From positions 1 to 48,311 of the forward strand of contig JAUNRX010000011.1 in the NCBI GenBank assembly GCA_030539495.1: a DNA stretch of 48,311 nt, read 5' to 3'. Both the position numbers and the translations under genes were made by a program. This document shows positions 41,341 to 48,311 of this stretch, piece by piece. Each line of letters opens with the position of its first letter. Positions within the stretch are counted from its first letter, which is position 1. Under the pieces are notes generated by a model. That model had not been told where the DNA came from, did no database searches, and was given only the letters and a program-made list of their open reading frames with translations. The DNA is from a bacterium (GTDB lineage: Bacteria > Bacillota > Clostridia > Lachnospirales > Lachnospiraceae).

Positions 41341-41353
41341 TTAATTATATTAA
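41341..41353. promoter_or_regulatory. LysR-type binding site candidate TTAAT-N3-ATTAA
   Basis: A perfect 5-bp inverted pair of T-N11-A form, as bound by LysR proteins, 25 bp before the yeiH -35. Confidence 0.55.
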
Positions 41354-41365
41354 TAATGCATATTG

Positions 41366-41394
41366 TTAACATTTATTTTACTTATGATTATAAC
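41366..41394 (+). promoter_or_regulatory. Predicted promoter of the yeiH-like gene
   Basis: TTAACA at 41366-41371, 17 bp, then TATAAC at 41389-41394. Confidence 0.55.
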
Positions 41395-41451
41395 ACAAAT
41401 ATAATAGAGAAAGTAAATAATAGATAAAACAAATAGAATTGAGGCGTAATC

Positions 41452-42468
41452 ATGAAAAATATAAATGGTATCAAGGAAATACTTCCTGGATTATTAGTAT
41501 CTGTCGGGCTTGGATTTTTAAGCATATTTCTTGCCAGATTTGTACCAAAGTTAGGTGCAGGCACGATCGCTATATTTTTAGGAATGTTTATTGGCAACTT
41601 ATTTTTAAATCAAAAGGTTTTTCATAAAGGATATAAATTTGCGGAATCAGATCTTCTTTCGTATTCCATCGTATTATTAGGAGCGACACTAAGTGTTTCA
41701 ACGTTAATGGAACTGGGTGTGGGCGGTATTGTATTTATTATACTTCAGATGTTAATTACAATTGTATGGGCAATCTATGTTGGTAAGAAATTAAAGTTTA
41801 GCCAAAATTTCTCCCTTATGATGGCAGGCGGAAATGCCGTTTGTGGTTCATCTGCAATTGGAGCGATTGCACCAGTCATCGATGCAAAAGATGAGGAAAA
41901 AGGAATTGCAATTACAATTGTTAATGTAACTGGTATTTTCTTAATGTTCTTATTACCAGTGATTGCAGGGCATCTTTATAATCATGATGCAATGCCAACT
42001 TCCGCTTTAATCGGTGGTACTCTTCAATCTGTTGGACAAGTTGTTGCCAGTGGAGATATGGTAAATGGCACAGTAAAAGAATTATCTACGATCTTTAAAA
42101 TTGTTCGTGTTATCTTATTAGTAGTTGTTGTTATTGGGTTCGGACATCTTAAGAAGAAAACAAATGCAGAAATCATTGATGAAGAAATTGAAGATGTGAA
42201 AAAAGGAAAAGTTACAGTACCTTGGTATGTAATTGGTTTCTTTATTACATGTGCATTATTCTCTTTTGGAATTATTAATGACGATGTATCTGTGCTATGT
42301 AAGGCAATTAGTAATAAGCTAGAAGTAATTGCACTTGCAGCAATCGGTCTTAAAGTAAATGTAAAAGAGTTAGTAAGACAAGGAAAAACAGTATCCATTT
42401 ATGCGTTTGCAGTAGGAGCAATGCAGATTATCAGCGCAGTAGCTTTAATCTATTTCTTAGTAAAATAA
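41452..42468 (+). CDS. yeiH: YeiH/UPF0324 family membrane protein, putative exporter
   Basis: A 338-residue integral membrane protein with about ten helices. Family segments: LPGLLVSVGLGFLSIFLARF, GTIAIFLGMFIGNLF, VLLGATLSV, MMAGGNAVCGSSAIGAIAPVIDA and GGTLQSVGQVVASG. YeiH proteins are putative anion exporters; in E. coli yeiH is divergent from a LysR gene (yeiE), the same arrangement as here. A sulfur-anion role is inference from family and context. Terminator follows. Confidence 0.9.
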   Translation: MKNINGIKEILPGLLVSVGLGFLSIFLARFVPKLGAGTIAIFLGMFIGNLFLNQKVFHKGYKFAESDLLSYSIVLLGATLSVSTLMELGVGGIVFIILQMLITIVWAIYVGKKLKFSQNFSLMMAGGNAVCGSSAIGAIAPVIDAKDEEKGIAITIVNVTGIFLMFLLPVIAGHLYNHDAMPTSALIGGTLQSVGQVVASGDMVNGTVKELSTIFKIVRVILLVVVVIGFGHLKKKTNAEIIDEEIEDVKKGKVTVPWYVIGFFITCALFSFGIINDDVSVLCKAISNKLEVIALAAIGLKVNVKELVRQGKTVSIYAFAVGAMQIISAVALIYFLVK

Positions 42469-42477
42469 TAAATAAAG

Positions 42478-42512
42478 AAGTAAGTTTATCGAGAGGTAGG
42501 CTTACTTTTTTT
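42478..42512 (+). terminator. Terminator of the yeiH-like gene
   Basis: AAGTAAG at 42478-42484 pairs with CTTACTT at 42501-42507, then a T-run to 42512. Confidence 0.7.
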
Positions 42513-42789
42513 ATTTACACGAACAACGAGCTAAAGTTAAAGAGAGTGTTTCCTCTTGTATTATAGGAAAGACAGCCTAATCCTTGATAGGAAAAAATCA
42601 ACATTTAATAGAATTTATATACATAAAAGAAAATTGATATTTATCATAATTTTGTTACTTCCTATAATAAAAGTAAGGTGTTTTATACTGTTTTATATGG
42701 TATGAAGGAGGCGAGAAAAAGACAGATATGAAATAGTGTAACTCACATTCTTAGGCATTCATTTTAATGTGGGAAAGGAAGAAAGTATT
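42513..42789 (+). promoter_or_regulatory. Leader and control region of the amylopullulanase gene
   Basis: No gene here. A TATAAT at 42663-42668 has no good -35 at 17 bp (a TTGATA lies 23 bp upstream). Just before the start, CTCACATT (42742-42749) pairs with AATGTGGG (42766-42773) with one G-U pair, and the right arm touches the ribosome binding site GGGAAAGGAAG, so it could restrict translation. Confidence 0.4.
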
Positions 42790-45700
42790 ATGAGGAGAAG
42801 GGTTAAGAAAGTGATTTCTTACATACTTGCATTGGCAATGATTTTAACAAGTTTATCATTTCCTGTTAATCAGACAGTTGCTTATGCAGAGACAAAAGAA
42901 GCAAAAGTGGCATCAGATACAATTAATCTGACAGACCAGCTTCAGGTAAAAGTAGATGGTGCGTCTGATGGACAAGCTATGAAGCTTTATTTAAACAGTG
43001 TATATGAGGCAAAAGTTTCATTAAAAGAAGGAAAACATACAGTACAAGTGTTACTGAATGGCACTGCTTATGGGGAAGAAAAGTCCGTTCAGTTAACAGA
43101 AGCTCAAGATGTATATGTGAGAGTAAAAGATGGAGCAGTATTAACTTCTGTAACTGATGCAGCTAGTTTTCATAAAGCTTCGGTTGCAGGTACCTTTAAT
43201 CAATTTTCGTTTAAGGATGAAAAGGAATCTGAATATAAAATTGGAGACTGGGATCCAAAAGATGAAAATGGACTAGTAGCCTATGTAGGCGGTGGACTGT
43301 ATAAAAGAACATTTCAGTTTGCTGAACTTGAGAAAGACACAGAACTAGAATATAAGATTGCTTTCGATCAAGACTGGGCTTATAGCATTGGTAATGGAAG
43401 CGAAAATATTAAAGTAACTCTTAAAAAGGGCACAAAGCAATTTACGGTATTAGCAGATGAAGTAAATGGAGTTGTTTATGATTCTGTTAGAACAAGTGAA
43501 TATTCAGTAACTCAAAATGATGGAGCAGTTACCTACCCAGCATTAGGAATGAGTGTATCTTTAATTGGAAGCATTCGAAATGATGAGAGTAAGAATTGGG
43601 CAAATAGTGAAAAAGGATTTGAGTTTACACAAGTTAGCGATACTCTATTCTTATACCAGGCAGCAGTAAAGGCAGGTTCTTATGAATATAAGGCAGTCTT
43701 TAACTATGAGAAATGGTATGAGAAGTCAGACGGTAACAAGAAGCTTGAGATCAAAGAGGACGATACAAATATAGTATTCTTATATGATGCCAGCGATGAG
43801 TCACTGCTTGATACTGTAAATGATTCCAATGCAATTGCAGTAAAGCTTGGAATGCAGGAAACACCAGCGGAAAGCAGTGTAACAACAAATCCGAATGGAA
43901 CGACTACATTTATTACGACAGCTGCAAAGAATGAAACAGATCAAGTACAGCTTGTCTATGCTAAGAAGACTGCATTAAATGATACAAAGACAATTGACTT
44001 TAAGAAAGGAACGGACAACAAAGGAAACTTTAATGGAACCTTTAAAGCAAACGAAGTATTCTTTGGAGACGAAGCAGTTGATATTTACTATTACTATAAG
44101 ATTAATGGCAAGAAACAACTTGATAATATATCAGAGACAGTAAAGACTGAGGATGGAACCGAATACAATCATTATCAGAGAGCGGAATTTAAAGGAAGAG
44201 ATGTCTATATTCCCGGAACATTCCCAGGTGAGAGTTGGAATCCTGCATCGAATAAAATGGAATACAAGGGAAATGGCTTGTATGAGTATACCTTTAAAAA
44301 TGTAGGTGCAGCTAACTATGAATATAAGATCGCAATGGGTTCTTGGACAGAGAACTATGGTGTAGATGGTGTAGCTGATGGAGGTAATATAGCAGTAACG
44401 GTAACAAAGACGCAAGATGTAACCGTATACTATATGGATCTTGTTACGCATTATTCAAAGACATCCATTGACTATGTGGAAGCAGACATTACTCTTGAGG
44501 GAACAGGAATTCCTAAAGACTGTAAGTTTGAAGATCCAGGCCTTGCTGGTATTTATAGCTGTAAGACAACATTAAAGAAAGGTACATATTCTGATGTTAA
44601 GGCAGTTTATGAAGGAAAAGAGTATAAGATGGATGTCTTCACATTAAGTGAAGAGAAAGCAGTAACCTTCTATTTTGATCCATCTACTGATATTTATTAT
44701 AATGATTCTACGAAAGTAGATATTAATGTAAGCAATGTACATTATGACTCAAAGAGTACTACATATAAGAGTGTATTTGGTGCAGTAGAAGAAGGACAAC
44801 GTGTTAAATACTCCATTGATACAGGTGCAGATGCTACTAAGGTCCTCTTATATATCAAAGGCAAAGACAATGTAATACAGGAATTATCCAAGAAAGAAGC
44901 AGACGGAAAAGTAACTTGGTCTGCAGAGGTTAAATTAGATACCTATGGACAGTATAAATATTTCTTCGCTATTTACTATGGCTCTTATGTAAAAGTGTAT
45001 TGTGATGATGATGGATATTATGGAACTGGTACAGTAACCGATCTTACATCAATGAAACCTTATGACCTTACGGTATATAAGAAAGGATATAAGACTCCAG
45101 ACTGGATGAAGAATGCAGTAATCTATCAGATCTTCCCAGATCGTTTCTACAATGGAGACACTTCCAATGATGATGCTCAGACTACATCACGTGGAGCAAC
45201 TGATTATGAATTCATTACGGACTGGAACACGCTTCCTGAAAATCCGGATCAAGAAAAGGCACATCCAGATACCTATCCTACTACTGCATTTAAGGGAGAT
45301 GGAAACTGGAGTAATGAGATATATGGTGGAGACTTACAAGGTATTATAAAACGCATGGATTACTTAAAAGCATTAGGGGTAAATGTAATCTATTTGAACC
45401 CTGTATTTTCTTCTATTTCAACACATCGTTATGATACTAGTGATTATAGCAAGATTGATCCAATCTTAGGTGCCTTAGGTGATTTTACAGAATTAGTGAA
45501 AGTTGCAAAAGAAAATAATATGCATATCGTATTAGATGGCGTATTCAATCATGTTTCCGATGACTCTATTTACTTTGACCGTTACTACAAATTTGTTGGT
45601 AAAGATGGTAAAGTAGGTGCATACCCATATTGGGCATATGTATATGATTATATGAACGAGAACAAGGATGCAACTGAGGAAAATGCCATTGAAGCAGCAA

Positions 45701-47886
45701 AAACACATTTTACATCATTAGGTGTTACTGACTTCTCTTATACAGAATGGTTTACAGTAAACAATACTGCTTTAGTAGATAAAGATACGAAAGAACATGT
45801 AAAGGATACGATTGGTGATCGTAAAGGAAAAGAAGTTTATGGCTATGAAGGATGGTGGGGATATGATTCTATGCCGGTCATCACATCTACCAACGGTTCT
45901 GAGTATCAAACAGGAAACTGGGGTACAGAAGTAATTGAAGGAGAAAAATCCATCGGTCAATATTGGTTAAATCAAGGTTCTAATGGATGGAGACTTGATG
46001 TTGCAAATGAAGTCTCTGATGAAACATGGCAGCACTTTAGAAACTCTGTAAAATCATTAAATGATGATAATGTAGTAATCGGTGAAATCTGGGATGATGC
46101 AACTGAATACTTATTAGGTGACATGTACGACTCTGTTATGAACTATATCTTTAGAAATGCAGTATGCTCCTTTGCAAAAGGTGGCTCAGCATCCAGTAGT
46201 TTACAGGCATTAGAGAATATTAGAGAGCGTTATCCAAAAGAAGCATTCTATGCAATGATGAACTTAGTAGGATCTCATGATACAACACGTTTATTATCTT
46301 ACCTGGATGGAGTAGCTGATGATCGTACTTCTGATGATCCAGATAGCAGTTATCCAACGGTAAAAAGTGCATATCCAACGTATGAAACAACCTCAGAGGA
46401 AGCGAAGAGAAGACAGTATGTAGTAGCATTTATCCAAATGACCTATGCCGGAGCACCAACTATTTACTATGGTGATGAAATTGGTATGGTAGGCGCTGAT
46501 GATCCAGATAACAGACGTTCTATGACATGGGGGGAAGGAAATAAAGAGCTTGTAGAGTGGTATGCAACACTTGCAAAGATTCGTAGTGAATATACAGCAT
46601 TACGTACCGGCGATGTAGTACCTTTCGATTTAAAAGATAACGACAATAAGGTTCTTGATTCATTAATGGGTTATGTAAGAAGTGATGATGAAAATCAGAT
46701 GATCGTAATTTCTAATAACTCAGGGGATGACCAAAAGGTTACCATTCCTGTAAAAGATCTTATTAAGTTAACAGGTGCCACCCTATTTGATGAAGTGACG
46801 GGAATTGAGTATGCAGTAGAAGGTGGTAAAGCAACAATAACAGTTGCAGCTTATAAGGGTGTAATCTTAACGGAAAATAAGAAGAGTGTAAGCATCAATG
46901 CAGAAGCATTAAAACCAGCTTATGATCCTTCTTATAAAGTTGAGTCTTCCTTAACAGAAGTTACAGTAAATAAGACGAGTGCTACAATTAATAAAGGAAA
47001 TACATTAACATTAAATATTACATATGCACCATCAAATGCAGCAGATATCAAAGAGATTGTGTGGACAAGCAGCAATGAAGCAGTTGCAACAGTAAAAGAT
47101 GGTGTAGTTACCGGAGTTGGGGCAGGAAAGGCAACCATTACAGTAACCTTGAATAATGTTGTAAGCGCAACCTATGAGATCACGGTAAAAGAAGAGGTGA
47201 AACCAGCAACACCAAGTCCAAGTCCAACGGTTAAGCCAAGTCCAACGGTTAAGCCAAGTCCTACAGTACCAACACCAACAGTAAAACCAGCAACTCCTAA
47301 GCCAACGCCAACAGTAAAAGCACCTTCTCAAGTTAAGAATGTTAAGGTAGTAAAACAGTCTGCATCTAAAGTTAAAGTGTCTTGGAAGAAGATATCTGGG
47401 GTAACAGGCTATGAAATTTATATGAAGACGAATAATGGACAGTATAAGAAAGTATACACAAACAAGGGGACTTCTAAGGCAACTTATACAAGAAGTGGCT
47501 TAAAGAAGGGATATCGTTATTCCTTTAAAGTACGTGCATACAAGAAAGTAAATGGGAAGACCGTTTATGGTAAGATGTCTTCAGTGGCTTCTATTCGAAT
47601 GCCAGTTACAGCTGTGTCTAATGTTAAAGCTAGTAAGAATTCTAAGACTAGCATAAAGATTAGCTGGAGTAAAGTAAGTGATATTACCGGATATGAGGTC
47701 TATATGAAGAAAGCAAATAAATCATATTCTAAGGTTGCAACCATTAAGAAGTCTGGTACTTGTTCTTATAAGAAAACGAAGTTAAAGAGAGGTACAAAAT
47801 ATACCTTTAGAGTAAGAGCATATAAAGTAGTAGACGGAAAGAAATATTATAGCAGCTTTAAGACAACAAAACAGATAAAGCTATAA
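42790..47886 (+). CDS. Secreted multi-domain amylopullulanase (GH13)
   Basis: A 1698-residue exported enzyme for starch, pullulan or related alpha-glucans. Signal peptide about 1-36 (RRRVKKVISYILALAMILTSLSFP, ending VAYAE). Residues 40-770 hold several beta-sandwich modules, including two with the pullulanase pattern GTFNQFSF/GTFPGESWN ... GLY ... YEYKIA. The GH13 barrel starts near 772 (WMKNAVIYQIFPDRFYNGD); catalytic regions read DGVFNH (about 915), GWRLDVANEV (nucleophile Asp, about 1069), VIGEIWDD (Glu, about 1099) and VGSHDTTR (about 1162). C-terminal parts: a BIG2-like domain (about 1383-1470), a proline/threonine linker and two lysine-rich Fn3 domains. No SLH or sortase motif. ATG 42790 chosen because GGAAAGGAAG is upstream; the GTG at 42769 lies before it. 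Confidence 0.93.
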   Translation: MRRRVKKVISYILALAMILTSLSFPVNQTVAYAETKEAKVASDTINLTDQLQVKVDGASDGQAMKLYLNSVYEAKVSLKEGKHTVQVLLNGTAYGEEKSVQLTEAQDVYVRVKDGAVLTSVTDAASFHKASVAGTFNQFSFKDEKESEYKIGDWDPKDENGLVAYVGGGLYKRTFQFAELEKDTELEYKIAFDQDWAYSIGNGSENIKVTLKKGTKQFTVLADEVNGVVYDSVRTSEYSVTQNDGAVTYPALGMSVSLIGSIRNDESKNWANSEKGFEFTQVSDTLFLYQAAVKAGSYEYKAVFNYEKWYEKSDGNKKLEIKEDDTNIVFLYDASDESLLDTVNDSNAIAVKLGMQETPAESSVTTNPNGTTTFITTAAKNETDQVQLVYAKKTALNDTKTIDFKKGTDNKGNFNGTFKANEVFFGDEAVDIYYYYKINGKKQLDNISETVKTEDGTEYNHYQRAEFKGRDVYIPGTFPGESWNPASNKMEYKGNGLYEYTFKNVGAANYEYKIAMGSWTENYGVDGVADGGNIAVTVTKTQDVTVYYMDLVTHYSKTSIDYVEADITLEGTGIPKDCKFEDPGLAGIYSCKTTLKKGTYSDVKAVYEGKEYKMDVFTLSEEKAVTFYFDPSTDIYYNDSTKVDINVSNVHYDSKSTTYKSVFGAVEEGQRVKYSIDTGADATKVLLYIKGKDNVIQELSKKEADGKVTWSAEVKLDTYGQYKYFFAIYYGSYVKVYCDDDGYYGTGTVTDLTSMKPYDLTVYKKGYKTPDWMKNAVIYQIFPDRFYNGDTSNDDAQTTSRGATDYEFITDWNTLPENPDQEKAHPDTYPTTAFKGDGNWSNEIYGGDLQGIIKRMDYLKALGVNVIYLNPVFSSISTHRYDTSDYSKIDPILGALGDFTELVKVAKENNMHIVLDGVFNHVSDDSIYFDRYYKFVGKDGKVGAYPYWAYVYDYMNENKDATEENAIEAAKTHFTSLGVTDFSYTEWFTVNNTALVDKDTKEHVKDTIGDRKGKEVYGYEGWWGYDSMPVITSTNGSEYQTGNWGTEVIEGEKSIGQYWLNQGSNGWRLDVANEVSDETWQHFRNSVKSLNDDNVVIGEIWDDATEYLLGDMYDSVMNYIFRNAVCSFAKGGSASSSLQALENIRERYPKEAFYAMMNLVGSHDTTRLLSYLDGVADDRTSDDPDSSYPTVKSAYPTYETTSEEAKRRQYVVAFIQMTYAGAPTIYYGDEIGMVGADDPDNRRSMTWGEGNKELVEWYATLAKIRSEYTALRTGDVVPFDLKDNDNKVLDSLMGYVRSDDENQMIVISNNSGDDQKVTIPVKDLIKLTGATLFDEVTGIEYAVEGGKATITVAAYKGVILTENKKSVSINAEALKPAYDPSYKVESSLTEVTVNKTSATINKGNTLTLNITYAPSNAADIKEIVWTSSNEAVATVKDGVVTGVGAGKATITVTLNNVVSATYEITVKEEVKPATPSPSPTVKPSPTVKPSPTVPTPTVKPATPKPTPTVKAPSQVKNVKVVKQSASKVKVSWKKISGVTGYEIYMKTNNGQYKKVYTNKGTSKATYTRSGLKKGYRYSFKVRAYKKVNGKTVYGKMSSVASIRMPVTAVSNVKASKNSKTSIKISWSKVSDITGYEVYMKKANKSYSKVATIKKSGTCSYKKTKLKRGTKYTFRVRAYKVVDGKKYYSSFKTTKQIKL
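47212..47260 (+). repeat. Short tandem repeat in the amylopullulanase linker
   Basis: Two near-identical 18-bp units (CCAAGTCCAACGGTTAAG) and a third partial unit encode PSPTVKPSPTVKPSPTV. Proline/threonine linker; likely variable in copy number between strains. Confidence 0.7.
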
Positions 47887-47899
47887 TTGTCAAATTAAA

Positions 47900-47947
47900 T
47901 TTAAAAACCCCGAGCCATATATAAAAATATAGTTCGGGGTTTTTAAA
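47900..47947. terminator. Terminator of the amylopullulanase gene
   Basis: TTTAAAAACCCCGA pairs with TCGGGGTTTTTAAA, with a small inner ATAT stem. T-run and A-run make it bidirectional. Confidence 0.93.
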
Positions 47948-48139
47948 TTAGGATGCAAATAAGGATTCTAATTTTTAGAGGGCGGATTTCCTAGAATATT
48001 CTCTAGCGAATCGATTATATTTAGAACAATTTCGTCATATTTTTTACCACTATATGGTTGATATTAAAAAGGAAGTGTGTTAATATCTTTCTAGGAAAAA
48101 CAAGTGTATTTGCAGCACATACACAAAGGTGGTGGATTT

Positions 48140-48311
48140 ATGGAAGATGAAAAGTATTATATTATAAAGAAGAATGCATTGCCGGAAGTTTTGCTGAAAG
48201 TCGTGTCTGCAAAAAAGTTATTAGAGACTGACGAGGCCCTTACTGTGCAAGAGGCAACGGAAGCCGTTGGTATCAGCCGAAGTTCATTTTACAAGTATAA
48301 AGATGATATAT
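48140..48311 (+). CDS. pheB: PheB-like ACT-domain protein, partial
   Basis: The gene is cut by the right edge after 57 codons. Visible start MEDEKYYIIKKNALPEVLLKVVSAKKLL and VQEATEAVGISRSSFYKYKDDI match the N-terminus of the UPF0735/PheB family, in which a helix-turn-helix-like segment (AVGISRSSFYKYKD) precedes an ACT domain. PheB is a putative regulator of aromatic or branched amino acid synthesis. AAGGTGGTGG precedes ATG. The 190 bp between the terminator and this gene show no clear signal. Confidence 0.85.
   Translation, partial: MEDEKYYIIKKNALPEVLLKVVSAKKLLETDEALTVQEATEAVGISRSSFYKYKDDI

Noticed and set aside
42513-42789. c-di-GMP or other known riboswitch before the amylopullulanase
   Set aside because: The length would suit one, but none of the conserved core sequences I know is present.
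1-48311. CRISPR arrays, tRNA or rRNA genes, insertion sequences, prophage genes
   Set aside because: Looked for regular direct repeats, T-loop motifs and transposase or integrase proteins; none was seen.

Overview
This window reads as a low-GC, spore-forming, flagellated member of the Clostridia, most likely a plant-polysaccharide-degrading Lachnospiraceae (close in flavour to Lachnoclostridium phytofermentans; this placement is inference from gene content). The supporting signs are cotJ spore-coat genes, Gram-positive style long HPF, SecA and CvfB proteins, sigma-D-type flagellar promoters, AGGAGG ribosome binding sites, and a large pectin and starch catabolic repertoire.

Positions 1-17.9 kb form a uronate/pectin utilisation region. 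A LacI-type repressor and uxaC (glucuronate isomerase, cut by the left window edge) are transcribed leftwards. Divergently, uxaB, uxaA, a KDPG aldolase with an extra C-terminal VOC-like domain, kdgK, kduI, kduD, a sugar-binding lipoprotein, an unrecognised soluble protein, two CUT1 permeases, an intracellular GH28 polygalacturonase, a sugar-phosphate-isomerase-like protein, a second LacI regulator and a GNAT acetyltransferase run rightwards. Together they import oligogalacturonides, trim them in the cytoplasm, and feed galacturonate (uxaC-uxaB-uxaA) and unsaturated uronate (kduI-kduD) into KDG, then KDPG, then pyruvate plus glyceraldehyde 3-phosphate. The divergent control region carries TGTAAG/CTTACA operators, and many intercistronic gaps carry hairpins.

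Positions 18.5-34.5 kb are mixed housekeeping, sporulation and motility genes: a SpoIIAA-like protein, cotJA-cotJB-cotJC, a membrane protein, mbl with flgF/flgG-type rod genes (as in the B. subtilis mbl-flhO-flhP cluster) and a FlgJ-like rod-binding protein, recD2, a nucleotidyltransferase, comFC-yvyF, cvfB with an acyl-ACP thioesterase, ridA, a CPBP membrane protease, a small YjfB-like motility protein missed by length cut-offs, an SH3/NlpC-P60 wall hydrolase and a PilZ protein.

Positions 34.5-42.5 kb hold a 700-bp gene-free block with a tight DnaA-box cluster and a structured hpf leader, then hpf-secA-prfB, cheW, and a divergent lysR/yeiH pair. The region ends with a 1698-residue secreted multi-domain amylopullulanase (42.8-47.9 kb) and the start of a pheB-like ACT-domain gene cut by the right edge. 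The most unusual signals are a dispersed structured repeat in at least two copies (7.9 and 35.8 kb), the DnaA-box cluster at 34.65 kb, an 18-bp perfect inverted repeat before the sugar-binding protein gene, and an in-frame prfB that keeps a relic of the programmed frameshift site.
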